This document shows, in pieces, positions 52,807-63,754 of a stretch of 64,000 nucleotides of DNA (positions are counted from its first letter, which is position 1; each line of letters opens with the position of its first letter). A program made the translations under genes and the position numbers. This stretch comes from an uncultured Mycoplasmatota bacterium (GTDB lineage Bacteria > Bacillota_I > Bacilli_A > RF39 > UBA660): contig CAMJMP010000002.1 in assembly GCA_946407055.1 (NCBI GenBank), positions 1-64,000 on the forward strand. Direction: 5' to 3'. The notes beneath the pieces were generated by a model, which worked only from the letters and a program-made list of their open reading frames with translations, ran no database searches and was not told the DNA's origin.

Positions 52807-53613
52807 ATGAATACATTAATAGACCTTTGTAAAAATCAAAATTGTGAAATAATAGTTACAGGAAAAGAACTCGATTAGAACTATTATGCTTAGGAATTAT
52901 CAACAGAAATAGGTTCTTTTCGATATATTGACACAGTAACTATTAATGTATTGTATAAAGTTAATTCTAATAATGAAGAAACTTTAAAAACTATGCAAAT
53001 AGTTCAACATTTACAAGAAAATGTAAACGGAGAGATTATAAATAATTTAGATAAAACACAATTTCAATTAGATGAAGACGGATTATATAGAATAGCTCAT
53101 ATTATAATTCCTACAAGAGAGTGGTTTGATCTTATGATTTCTAATTATGGAATTGAAAATATTCCTTATGACAATATTTATGTATATGATAATTTAAAGA
53201 TATATAAATATACAAATAATGAATTTATACAAGTTCCTTATTCTGAAATATTTGAACATGACTCAGAAGGATCAAATATTGAAAATTCTACATTATCTTT
53301 TACGTGTAATGAAACTTTTTCATTTTGTCATACTAAAAAATGTTATACCAAAATTGCAACAAAGTTATTAAATAAATATTGTCCTTTAGATTGTAACCTT
53401 GAATCATTTAGGGAATTAATATATAAAAGGGATTTACTTTGGATGGTAATGAATGTTATAACTTATTTACTTGAATTAGGAAGTTTCTTAGAAGCACAAA
53501 GAATTATAGAACAATTTACACATTGTAATGATTTTTGTAAAGAAGAATTAAAAAGTAAAGGAGGAGTTAGCTGTGGATGCGATACGAATAATGAAAAACT
53601 CGGTCATTTCTGA
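52807..53613 (+). CDS. Virion-associated protein, two TAGs
   Basis: 268 residues, start MNTLIDLCKNQNCEIIVTGK then LD[Q]NYYA[Q]E. Beta-rich N-half; C-terminal ~100 residues have nine Cys (CNETFSFCHTKKC, YCPLDC, CNDFC, CGC), possibly zinc-bound. Found among tail genes; exact part unknown. Confidence 0.6.
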
Positions 53614-53755
53614 TTTTCAAAAATTACTTAAACGATTAAATGTGGGTTATTAGGACGATTATCAAAAGATATTGACTAAAATAACTTTTATAGAAGTGGC
53701 AAGTTAGTTAAAAAATCCTTACTCAATTTATGAAAAATTATTAAGTTATGAATGA
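53591..53755 (+). CDS. 54-residue protein, two TAGs
   Basis: MKNSVISDFQKLLKRLNVGY[Q]... VAS[Q]LKNPY, TGA stop overlapping the next gene. Helical, unknown; invisible under the standard code. Confidence 0.55.
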
Positions 53756-55094
53756 TACTTTTGTAAAAAATTGTTGCGGATCAGGAATATACGGAAGTCC
53801 TGGACATTCAATAGATTTTAGTGGGAATGGTGGAAACAATAATGGAAATAATGGAGGACAAACTCCTGTTACCATTGATGATTCAAACTATTTTAAAATA
53901 ACTAAATTATTTTAGGAATTAGATACTGAACTTAAAAAAAGACAAGCAAGATAGAACTTAGGAATTTTATTAGAAAATTTCGCTACTACTGAAGATTTAT
54001 TAGAATATTTAAGAATTAGTGATATTGATTTAACTCAGTTTTTAACACAAGCTGATTTAGAAAATTATATCACAAGAGAAGAATTTGAAAATTCTGAATC
54101 ACATTCTAATAGTAGATTAAAAATGGAGTGGAGTAATGACTTAGGTAAAATGAAAGCCACTCTTGAAGATGGAGACGTTTATGTAAGTAGTGCTTGGGAA
54201 AAACTTACAAAACCTCTTTCACCAACTATTGCAAATAGTTATTTAAATCATACAGTTAATACAGGTAGTGTTAAAATAGTTGTTACAAATAGACAAGTAG
54301 GTGCTGCCGTATATTATTCTGTAGATAATGGAGCATATCAACCATTAAATAATAATTCTTTTACATTAGATAGTGGATTCCTTAATGATAACACTAATAC
54401 TGCAAGAACATTTGTTGTAAAAGTTAAATGTTATTATAATGGTATACAAAGTGATGAAGCAACTTATCAAATTGTAGTATCTCCTAAGTGTAATGCTGGT
54501 GTTATAACAATTAACAAAAATGGAAACGATAACGATTTCTCAACTAACGCTACTGTTATATTAACACCTTCTAATACAAAATGGGTTAATAATCAATATT
54601 CACTCGATGGTGGAGTAACTTGGTTTAACTTTAATAAAAATCCAAGTGACAACACAGATATTCCATTTGTTGTTCAGAATGTTTCACAATCTCAAAATGC
54701 AGGTAAATATCAAATTAGAAGTACATATCCAGGCTATGAAAGTGCTTCAGTAAGTAGTCCAGCGTTTATATTAAATGCTAAAAAGACTTATTATGGTTGG
54801 AGTACTAAAGAAAATATTACTACATTAAATGAAATTGTAGCATTTGGTACATCTGTTGAAGCATCTGGTTTGCAACCAGGTTCAATTGCTGGAACTTATC
54901 CATTAGGAGTTCCTAGTGCTCCATCTTATTTATGGGTATTCCAAACAGATTATTTACGTCCTTCTCAATTCTTTACATCTGCCGATGACCAAATAGGTTG
55001 GGGTATGATACAAATGGAAAGTGTTGGAGGATATAATTGTTATCGTAGTGAAGTATTACAGAAAAAAGAAGCTAATAATATTTATATAAAGTAA
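53748..55094 (+). CDS. Ig-like tail protein, two TAGs
   Basis: 448 residues. Gly/Asn-rich linker near residue 30, then a helical part, then Ig-like beta repeats from residue ~150 (VYYSVDNGAYQPLNN; QYSLDGGVTWFNFNKN; GKYQIRSTYPGYESASVSS). Such domains bind glycans or decorate tails. Confidence 0.65.
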
Positions 55095-55095
55095 T

Positions 55096-57141
55096 ATGGC
55101 ATACAAATTAACTTAGCAACTAACTAGTGGTATGTATAACAGAGGTGTTCTTAATACCACAGATGTAGACGATATAGATTCAAATGGAGTAAGAAGAACA
55201 CAAAGAGAAATAAATGCCGATATTTATTCTAAACTTCCAAGTTCAGATACTGCAATAGCAGGTATAACAAAGGCTTTGTTTGATTCTGAAACAAATGAAA
55301 TTAAATTTACAAACAATGATGATACAGTAATTTGTACTTTAGATGCTACACCTTTTTTAAATGATATAGCTATTGATGATATAGCTGTAGAAGATGCAGT
55401 AATAGACAATGAAACTGTAAAATGTCTTGTTTTTAAATTTAATGATGAAAATAAAGAAAATATAAATATTCCTTTAGAAGATTTATACATTCAATTACAA
55501 CCTCTTCTTACTGAACTTCAGAATGATATAAATAGTTTAAAGGATAGTCGTTTATTTAGAGAATAGAACGGAGGACTTAAAACATCTGAAGTTCTTAGAG
55601 CTTTCGGAAAAGATTCTTTCGCTGAAGGAAAAGGTATTTACAAAGCATTTGAACTTCGTGAAGATTATATTCCAGAAACTAATTATGTTTTCTTACTTGT
55701 AGAAGATAATGTTGGACAAAATATAACAATAGGTTCTAAATTATATTATCCTAAGAAAGTTGAAACTACAACTATACTTTCAAAATCATTAAAAGAAATT
55801 TATGAAGATTCTTTCTTAACATTAGAACTTGAATCTGCATTTGTAAAAGATATAAGTGCTGGTGAAAACGTTTATGTAAAGATTGATAATAAATATGTTC
55901 CTATTGAAGTTGTAGATGATTATACAGCTGGAGATACAGAAATTAATGTTAACGAAAATGCTTTCTATAATATAGAAGATGGAGCAACTCTTTATGCAAA
56001 TGTAACTGACGATCAATACGCTACAAAAATCGTTACTAATTTAGAACATTATCATGGAGATAATGATTATGAAGCAATTAAAGTATATTTTGATTCAGCT
56101 ATAGAATATAATTTAAATACAACTGATACAATTTATATTGAATCAGGAATTGCTTCAGGTGAAGGCTCTCACGCAGAAGGACTCGGAAGTATTGCAAAAG
56201 GAGATTTCTCTCACGCATCTGGAGTATTCACAAATACTACAAATGAAGGAGAATTTGCTTGTGGTAACAGAAATGTATCTACTCCAAATGTAACATTATT
56301 CTCAGTAGGAATAGGTGGTCAAGAGCAAAAAAAATGTGACCATTTAAATGCTTTTGAAATAAACAAAGATGGAGATTTATATATAAAAGGAACAGGTGGT
56401 TACGACGGAACAAATATAACAGGAACAGGAGTTAAATCAGTACAAGAAGTTCTTTCTGATGTTGGAAACAATGCAGCATTAGAAGCAAGAGTTTCAGCAA
56501 TAGAAGCAAGATTTGTACAAGAAATTATTGATAAGATTACAGGTGGTATCAGTTTCACATTAGGAAACTTATACGCTGGTTATCCTAAAACAGTTACTGC
56601 AACAGGTACGATTTCTCTTCCTTCAGAAGTTACAGTTGATAAAATTACTTCTATTAAATTAGTAGGTAATGGACAAACTGTAGAAGAGTCAGGTCAAACT
56701 TCTGTTAATATTCAAAATAGTGTAACTGCACCTCAAACCTATACATTAACTGCAACAATAGCAGCACCATATACTAAAACAATTAGTAAATCTGCTACTA
56801 TTAATCAAGTTTGTCCTATTTATATAGCACTTGTTGATTCTAACATTGATACAGCAGCTAAAGTAATTACAGAAATTGCGAAAGTAGATAATCTTTACTC
56901 TCCAAATTCTCCTCTTAGTAATATTAAATCAATTACTAATAAAGCATTTACTTATGCAGCTAATCAAAGATTAGCATTTATTTGTGGACAAAGTGGAATA
57001 AGAGTTAAACAAGTAGGAGGTTTAGCAGATGATCCTTACACAGTTAATGGAGAATCAACTACAATTAATGGAATGACTGCTTATGTATATTTAACAGGTA
57101 CACAACAAGCAGGAACAAGAAATATAACTTTTAACCCTTGA
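55096..57141 (+). CDS. Tail fibre with YadA-head-like repeat
   Basis: 681 residues with TAGs at codon 7 and near codon 157. GEGSHAEGLGSIAKGDFSHA then SGVFTNTTNEGEFACGN is a Hep_Hag/YadA-head left-handed beta-roll motif, typical of trimeric fibres. Downstream are strand-rich modules ending in a Thr-rich segment. Likely host attachment. Confidence 0.7.
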
Positions 57142-57147
57142 TAAAAT

Positions 57148-58917
57148 ATGAATATAAATAACGGAAAAACAGGAAACGTAAACATCCCTGGAGCACTTCA
57201 TTCTACAGGTGGCGATGGAGATGGTCAAGTAGGTGGAGTTGTAGCTTATGCTGGAGATATTTACGATGAAACTCTTGGGAAGAATCAAAAAGAAATTAAC
57301 CAAACACTTTTAGATGGAAGTGCAGATTCTAATGTTATAGTTGTTGCTTTAAATGATTTAAATGAGAAAGTTGAAGAACAAGAAAAAGTTACTTCTGAAG
57401 CATTAAATGATTTAAATGAAAAAATATATAATTTAAATAAAGATATTGAAGATTTAGAAAAAACTACATCTTCTTCATTAAACGATTTAAACGATAAATT
57501 AAATAATTTAGATAATAATGAAACAATCACATCTATTTCATTAAATGATTTAAATGAGAAAGTAGATGATTTAAATGATAAAACAAATAATGATGAATTA
57601 GTTACAGCATCTGCTTTAACTGATTTAAATGATAAATGTATACAAAAAGATGAAGATGGAAATGTAATTATTTAGAAAATTAAATTAGATGTATCAAAAC
57701 CACCTAGACAAATAAATGAAAGAATAAAAATACAATTTATAGATGATATAGATTTATTTGTTTCTCAATATATAAAATTACTTAAAATTATATACGAATC
57801 TGAAATATCTAATCTACCTGCTGATTAGGTAAATGAATTTTGGAATGAACAAGAACAATCAATTCGTGAAAGACAAGAAAATTATAAATTATTTATAATT
57901 AATAATGATAAATATAAAAATTTAATAATTTCTGAAATTTATGATGCTAATAATAATTTAGTAGAAGAAGTAGAAGGTGAAATTCCAGGATTGATTATGA
58001 TTCCTAAAGAATCTTCTATTGTAGCTAATACTGATTATTATCTTAATAGTTTTCATGTAATTGATGAAGAATTTATAACTATTTTTGATTTAAAAAGATC
58101 AGGAAAACTTTATTTACAAGGAGTAGGTAATTATGGAGAATCTAATTCTAATGAAGAATCAGATGAAGAATCAAGTGAAAATTCTGAAAATCCTAAATCA
58201 GTACAAGAAGTAATTTTTGATTTAAAAAATAATTTACAAAATCTAAATTTAGATTTTAAAAATAATTTAAAAATAGACAGTCAAGGAAATTTAGTTGTTC
58301 ATGAAATAGGAACTTACGAAAAAGAAACACATGGATCATCTGGCTTTCATTTATCAGATGATTATGAAAAAATATATACAGCTTTAACTTATGATCCAGA
58401 TTCTTCTACTACTCCTCAATTGGATGTTTATACTCAAGAAGAGTTAAAACAAAAATTAGTACAAGATAATTTAATTAATCCTGATTATTATTATTATGTA
58501 GTAGTAAATTATGATGGATCACCATATTTAGCAGGTGATAGTTTTTATAATCCAAATAATATTGATGGTTTTTCAAAATTTGTAAGAATAAGAATGAATG
58601 ACGATTATGTTGAGTTTTCTGATTATATTGAAAAACGTAATAATGATGATATTATTGCTTATATAGTAATTGGATTAGAAACAGAATTTTCTGGAGATCT
58701 TTCAAATGTACTTTTAATGTATGACCATTATCCTAAATTTGATAAATATATAAGTAAAATCAATTTAAATGATGGAAAGTTATATTTATCAGGAATAGGT
58801 AATTATACACCAACAAATCCTTCTTATAATGGTATTCTTAGTCTTTAGGAAGTAATTGCAAATTTAACAAGCAGAATTGAAACATTAGAAAATCAATTAA
58901 ATGGAGGAAATTCTTAA
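57148..58917 (+). CDS. Coiled-coil fibre protein with ALNDLNEK repeats
   Basis: 589 residues, three TAGs. Residues ~65-170 have six repeats of (A/S)LNDLN(E/D)K, a trimeric coiled-coil shaft. The N-terminus resembles that of the fibre before it (ALHSTGGDGDGQVGGVVAYAG). The second half is beta-rich and ends in another short coiled coil. Likely a tail fibre or its adaptor. Confidence 0.65.
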
Positions 58918-58936
58918 TAAATTTTAACGTATTATT

Positions 58937-58968
58937 TTTGTTAGTTAAATTAATAAATTGTATATTTG
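58937..58968 (+). promoter_or_regulatory. Bacteroides-type promoter
   Basis: TTTG (58937-58940) - 20 nt - TATATTTG (58961-58968), before the membrane protein gene at 59002. Confidence 0.6.
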
Positions 58969-59001
58969 TTTATATTTTATTAATTTAATTAACAATGTAA
59001 T

Positions 59002-59373
59002 ATGAACGATATACGAAAAACTTTAATGTTATTAAAAAACATAAACAAATACGGAATATTCGCATTAACTTTAATATGTATTATATATTGTGGTTTAATG
59101 TATTTTGGATATGATTATTTTGGTATCCATTTAGCTTTATTCGGATTTGCTTTAGGTTTAAGACTAACTTTATCAAAAGTATTTGGTTTATGTTGGGTAC
59201 ATAGATTATGTATTATTTATATATTTCTTATATCATTTTGCGTAGCAACATTAAGACATAATATATTTAATATATTAGGCGTAGATATAAAATTAATAGA
59301 AGGTTTGTTATTTGGAATAGGACTATTACTTATTCCATTAACGTTTTGGAAACTTAAAAACAAAAATTGTTAA
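59002..59373 (+). CDS. Four-segment membrane protein
   Basis: 123 residues with hydrophobic stretches at about 20-40, 45-60, 68-85 and 100-116. No TAG. Unknown role. Confidence 0.6.
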   Translation: MNDIRKTLMLLKNINKYGIFALTLICIIYCGLMYFGYDYFGIHLALFGFALGLRLTLSKVFGLCWVHRLCIIYIFLISFCVATLRHNIFNILGVDIKLIEGLLFGIGLLLIPLTFWKLKNKNC

Positions 59374-59376
59374 ATT

Positions 59377-60174
59377 ATGAATAAATATTTAAAACTTTTC
59401 GAAACAGAAGACGATTTTAAAAGTTGTCTTGAAGCTAAAATTGGTGGTGATAATACCGAAATGGGATTTCCAAATGTATCTGTAATAGGAGTAGAAGATA
59501 GTAATGGAAATTTTTCAGCAAGTGACGTTTTTTATATTAAAGATCTTAATAAAGCTGAAGCTGTTCGTGAGTATTTACGTTTAAACGGTAGTCGTTGGAT
59601 TAATCCTACTGATATAAATATTGTATCATCAGAAGGACACGAGATAAAAACATTAAGTGTAACTATTAATAATCATATGGGTTATAATGGTTATCCTGAA
59701 AATTGGGTTGTTGTAAGATTTCAACCATATGATTGGTATGATAAAAAAACTAATACTACATATTATGCATTTATAAGTAACGATGCTTATAAAAATATCA
59801 CATATAGTACTGGAAATATAAATGTTCTTGATGGAAATGATATCGCAATAAATCTTGTAAAAGGTTATAATGGATATGGGCCTAATGAACGACTTTCAAG
59901 TTATAATCCTCCTGATAATACTGTACCTCCATTTCATGGAAAAATCATATATGTAAAAGATTTATCAGGACATACAAGTTATAACGATACACTTCATGAA
60001 ATTTATGAAAGAACATTTAATGTAGATGCACAGAGTAATCTTACATTTAATGATGATATAAAACCATTTGAAGCTGATGGTGCTAGTTATCATGGAGTAT
60101 ATTATTCTAATTCTTATAATAATGCAATTGAAGGTTATATTGATTCAGGTTCTGGCTCAGGATCTGGTAATTAA
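59377..60174 (+). CDS. Hypothetical protein with Ser-Gly tail
   Basis: 265 residues, no TAG, ending in a DSGSGSGSGN tail. Aromatic beta-rich middle (NNHMGYNGYPENWVVVRFQPY). Possibly virion-associated; unknown. Confidence 0.55.
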   Translation: MNKYLKLFETEDDFKSCLEAKIGGDNTEMGFPNVSVIGVEDSNGNFSASDVFYIKDLNKAEAVREYLRLNGSRWINPTDINIVSSEGHEIKTLSVTINNHMGYNGYPENWVVVRFQPYDWYDKKTNTTYYAFISNDAYKNITYSTGNINVLDGNDIAINLVKGYNGYGPNERLSSYNPPDNTVPPFHGKIIYVKDLSGHTSYNDTLHEIYERTFNVDAQSNLTFNDDIKPFEADGASYHGVYYSNSYNNAIEGYIDSGSGSGSGN

Positions 60175-60190
60175 TATTATTAATATAGAT

Positions 60191-60222
60191 AAGTTTGCTA
60201 GTATTTCTAGCAAACTTTTTTA
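60191..60222 (+). terminator. Strong intrinsic terminator
   Basis: AAGTTTGCTAG TATTT CTAGCAAACTT followed by TTTTT. Confidence 0.9.
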
Positions 60223-60235
60223 ATTTTATATATTT

Positions 60236-62608
60236 ATGAAAAATTGTATATTAACAGTAATTAAAAATGAACATGAATATCTTGATGAATGGATACAATA
60301 TCATTTAAATTTAGGAATAGATTATATTTTCATATTTGAAGATATAGATAGTGATTCACATAAAGAAATCACAGATAAATACGATAAAGTATTTTTGAAA
60401 AACATAACATTCTTATTTAATGAAAAGGAAATTAAAAAGATAAAGGAATCAAAAATATCAAAAACACAAGGAAATATACAACATATGTATTATAAAAGTG
60501 GTATTAGTTATATTAAAAAACAATATAATTTTGATTGGTGTTTTGTAATAGATGACGATGAATTTATCACGCTTGAAAAAGATAAAAATTTAACTAATGT
60601 TTTATCTTTATATAATAATTATGATGCTGTTATATTACAATGGAAATGTTATGGTGCAAATAGATATGTAAATAAACCAGATTATAGTAAAGGAACTATT
60701 GAAACATTTACAAAAGAAATTACAGGAAAATTACCTGACCGATCTAAATCTTTAGTTAAAACTTGTTATAATTTAAATAAATATAAAGAAGGAAATCTTT
60801 CATCTCAACATTTACCTTCATTAGATTCTAATTGGTGTAAAACAGATTTTAGTAAAAATATAGAAATTCCTATTTATAACAATATTTTTATAAGACATTA
60901 TGTAACAAGGTCTTGGGAAGAATGGATTTGGAAAACAAAAACAAGAGGAAGTTTTTGGGGAGAAACAAGACATTTAGATACATTCTTTGAAATAAATCCA
61001 GATATGGAATATTTAAAAAAGGATTTAATTAATGATTATAAAAATAACATAACAAATTGTATTTTTACAATTATTAAGAATGAGCAAGAATATTTAAAAG
61101 AATGGATTGATTATCATTTGAATTTAGGTATTAATTATATATTTATATTAGAAGATTTCGATAGTACAAGTCATAAAGAAATTACTGATAAATATTCTAA
61201 TGTAAAATTAGTTAGAGCTGAAGAATTTCTTACGAAAGAACAACTTCAAGAAGCAATCGAATTAAAAAAGAAAACAGCTCCTCAAAATTTTTATCTTAAA
61301 CTTGCTCTTAATCATATTAAAAAATGTCATTCATATATAGATTGGTGTTTTATAATTGATAATGATGAGTTTTTAACATTAGAAGAAAATAAAACATTAC
61401 AAGATATATTTGTAGAATTTCAAAGTTACGATGCTTTTATAATGCATTGGGAATGTTACGGAGCAAATAATCTTGTATTTAAACCCGATTATTCTGAAAA
61501 AGGAGTTGTTGAAACATATACAAAACCAGCAAGAGGAAGATTATTAAATGAAGATCGATTAAAAGTTAAAACTTGTTATAATATGAATAAATATAAAGAT
61601 GGATATTTATTTAATATGCATACTCCATCTAATATTTGTTCTAATAAATGTAATACAAATCATAAAACTAATTTCTTAAATGAAACATATAAAAATATTT
61701 ATATTAGACATTATATAACAAGATCTTTAGAAGAATATCTTTGGAAAAAAGAATCACGAGGACAACAAGAAAGGCGTGATGATAATTTATCAATGTTTTA
61801 TTGGATAAATCCAGAAATGAAAGATAAAAAAGAAGAAGATTTAAAATTATTAAGACCAGAAACTTTAGTAATTTTACCGTATGTTCAAACAGGAGCACAA
61901 GGTAATGAAATTAGATTGTGTTTAAACGCTTGGAAAAAATTCTGTACTTTTGAATATAAATTTATTGTAGTAGGAGAATTTTCAGATGATTTAAAAACTG
62001 AATATTCTTGGGTTGAATTTATGCATTTCTCTAAAATGAATGATACTAAAGGAGAATATACTCCACATCTGGATATATTTAATAAAATGTTTATATTAAT
62101 GAATAAATACTATTCACATCAAAACTTTATTTATATTACAGATGATGAATATGCAATTAAACCTTTTACTTTAGAAGATATTACAACTACACATTATTTA
62201 ACTAAAGAAACAAAAGGAAATCCTAATTCACCTTCAAATTATTGGTCTAATAATTTATGGAAAACTAAAAAATATTTATTAGAACATAATCATCCTGTTA
62301 TTAATTATGTAACTCATTATCCTGTATATTTTAATATTGATAAATTATTAGAACTTGAAAGAAAAATCAATTTAAAAAAGAATAGTTATGTATTAGAAAA
62401 CTTATATTTTAACATATTCCCTACAAAAAATATGATACAAGTTGATTCTATAAGATTAGGTATTTGGGATAATGATATTTTTAGAGATAAATTTAAAGAT
62501 GCTATAAATAATCCAAATATTAAATTTGTTTGTAATAGCGTAAAAGGTTGGAGTAAAGAATTAGAAATTGAATTAAATAAAATAATAAACGATGGAAAAA
62601 CTAACTGA
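60236..62608 (+). CDS. Three-part glycosyltransferase
   Basis: 790 residues. Two tandem homologous GT-A domains (about 1-265 and 268-540), each with ILTVIKNEHEYLDEWIQYHL-type start, DWCF(V/I)ID(D/N)DEF metal site, a YGANR/YGANN motif and FIRHY-T-RS. The third domain (~545-790) has FIYITDDEYAIKPF and THYPVYFNIDKLLELE, like Stealth-type sugar-phosphate transferases. No TAGs. May modify host or phage glycans in three steps. Confidence 0.75.
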   Translation: MKNCILTVIKNEHEYLDEWIQYHLNLGIDYIFIFEDIDSDSHKEITDKYDKVFLKNITFLFNEKEIKKIKESKISKTQGNIQHMYYKSGISYIKKQYNFDWCFVIDDDEFITLEKDKNLTNVLSLYNNYDAVILQWKCYGANRYVNKPDYSKGTIETFTKEITGKLPDRSKSLVKTCYNLNKYKEGNLSSQHLPSLDSNWCKTDFSKNIEIPIYNNIFIRHYVTRSWEEWIWKTKTRGSFWGETRHLDTFFEINPDMEYLKKDLINDYKNNITNCIFTIIKNEQEYLKEWIDYHLNLGINYIFILEDFDSTSHKEITDKYSNVKLVRAEEFLTKEQLQEAIELKKKTAPQNFYLKLALNHIKKCHSYIDWCFIIDNDEFLTLEENKTLQDIFVEFQSYDAFIMHWECYGANNLVFKPDYSEKGVVETYTKPARGRLLNEDRLKVKTCYNMNKYKDGYLFNMHTPSNICSNKCNTNHKTNFLNETYKNIYIRHYITRSLEEYLWKKESRGQQERRDDNLSMFYWINPEMKDKKEEDLKLLRPETLVILPYVQTGAQGNEIRLCLNAWKKFCTFEYKFIVVGEFSDDLKTEYSWVEFMHFSKMNDTKGEYTPHLDIFNKMFILMNKYYSHQNFIYITDDEYAIKPFTLEDITTTHYLTKETKGNPNSPSNYWSNNLWKTKKYLLEHNHPVINYVTHYPVYFNIDKLLELERKINLKKNSYVLENLYFNIFPTKNMIQVDSIRLGIWDNDIFRDKFKDAINNPNIKFVCNSVKGWSKELEIELNKIINDGKTN

Positions 62609-62813
62609 TAAAGATAAGCTCAAACATTTTGGTGCTTGTGTATTAATTTCAACTTTACATCCTTATTTAGCAATCGGTGCTTCATTAGGAAAAGAATATG
62701 GAGATAAAAATGCTGCTGGTAATCATTGGTGTTGGTTAGATTTAGCAGCAGACGGAATAGGTACTTTAATTGGAATGATTCCTCATTATATTATTTTTGG
62801 CTCATGGATTTAA
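62592..62813 (+). CDS. DUF2279/YfiM-like membrane protein
   Basis: 73 residues: KLKHFGACVLIST, LGKEYGDKNAAGNHWCWLDLAADG, then a membrane segment. The H ... GKE-x2-D ... DLxADxxG pattern fits the YfiM-like family. Overlaps the glycosyltransferase gene by 17 nt. Confidence 0.65.
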   Translation: MEKLTDKDKLKHFGACVLISTLHPYLAIGASLGKEYGDKNAAGNHWCWLDLAADGIGTLIGMIPHYIIFGSWI

Positions 62814-63067
62814 AAAGAATATTAGCACAATATTTAAGAGAGACTGCTGATAAAATAGAATAGAATACTTGTAGTTTAACTGATTCTGAAATAAAACATT
62901 TACTTAGATATATAATGCACGAAGAAATGAATAAGCAACAAGCTGCTGATTATTTAAATATATCTACAAGAACATTTGATAGATATATAGAATCTGGTAA
63001 ATTACCTCAAGGTATTCATGTAAGAGGAAGTAAAAACTTAATTTGGTATAAAGACGAATTAATATAA
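62804..63067 (+). CDS. Helix-turn-helix protein, one TAG
   Basis: 87 residues. MNKQQAADYLNISTRTFDRYIESG is an excisionase/MerR-like HTH, with GIHVRGSKNLIWYKDEL as the wing. One TAG near codon 20. Likely DNA-binding regulator in the late region. Confidence 0.7.
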
Positions 63068-63068
63068 T

Positions 63069-63605
63069 ATGTTAGGCTCACATAACTCATTTACATATAA
63101 AACTTCAAAATGGTTAATATTTGATTTATTTTCTCATTTTTGGAGATGTCAAGAAAAAACTCTTGATGAACAATATGATTTAGGAGTAAGATATTTTGAC
63201 ATTAGAGTTAGAAAAATAGAAGATGGTTATCAAATTTGTCATGGAATAATAGATGTTAAAAAGAAATTTATTTCATTAGATGAAATATGTTATTTCATGG
63301 GACTAAATTATCCTAATTCTACATTTAGATTAGTTTTAGAAAGAGGTGACAAATCTGAATTTTTAAGAGATGTTGAATTTATTAAAAGTTTTAAAAATTT
63401 AGATGAAGTAATTATTAAAAAACCTTGGGAAACAATTTATAAAAGAAAAGAAGCATTACCTATTATAGAATATTCTTTTGAAGATTGGACTTGGAAGAAT
63501 CTTTTTAAATGTATTTATAAAAATTTAATAAAGAATAAAGAAAAAATTTCTATAGAGGATGCTTTAGAAGATAAGTCTACTATTCATCTTATGGATTATG
63601 TATAA
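63069..63605 (+). CDS. PI-PLC-like phosphodiesterase
   Basis: 178 residues. LGSHNSFTY, LGVRYFDIRVRKI, CHGIIDVKKKF and LERGD match the X domain of phosphatidylinositol-specific phospholipase C, with both His of the acid-base pair in place. Short for the family, so the barrel may be incomplete. May cut host lipid or a GPI-like link. Confidence 0.7.
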   Translation: MLGSHNSFTYKTSKWLIFDLFSHFWRCQEKTLDEQYDLGVRYFDIRVRKIEDGYQICHGIIDVKKKFISLDEICYFMGLNYPNSTFRLVLERGDKSEFLRDVEFIKSFKNLDEVIIKKPWETIYKRKEALPIIEYSFEDWTWKNLFKCIYKNLIKNKEKISIEDALEDKSTIHLMDYV

Positions 63606-63610
63606 AATTA

Positions 63611-63648
63611 AAAGCTGAGACCAAATAAGGTTTCAGCTTTTATTATTT
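63611..63648 (+). terminator. Intrinsic terminator
   Basis: AAAGCTGA/TCAGCTTT with inner ACC/GGT, then TATTATTTT. Confidence 0.75.
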
Positions 63649-63670
63649 TAAAAAATATGTGTCTAATGAT

Positions 63671-63700
63671 ATTGCACTCATATTATTAAATTTATATTTG
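63671..63700 (+). promoter_or_regulatory. Possible promoter
   Basis: ATTG - 18 nt - TATATTTG (63693-63700), before the gene at 63755; -33 box is imperfect. Confidence 0.4.
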
Positions 63701-63754
63701 TATAGATATTTAGATAGCGCGCTAATTATTATTAACCTTTTAAATTTTTATATT

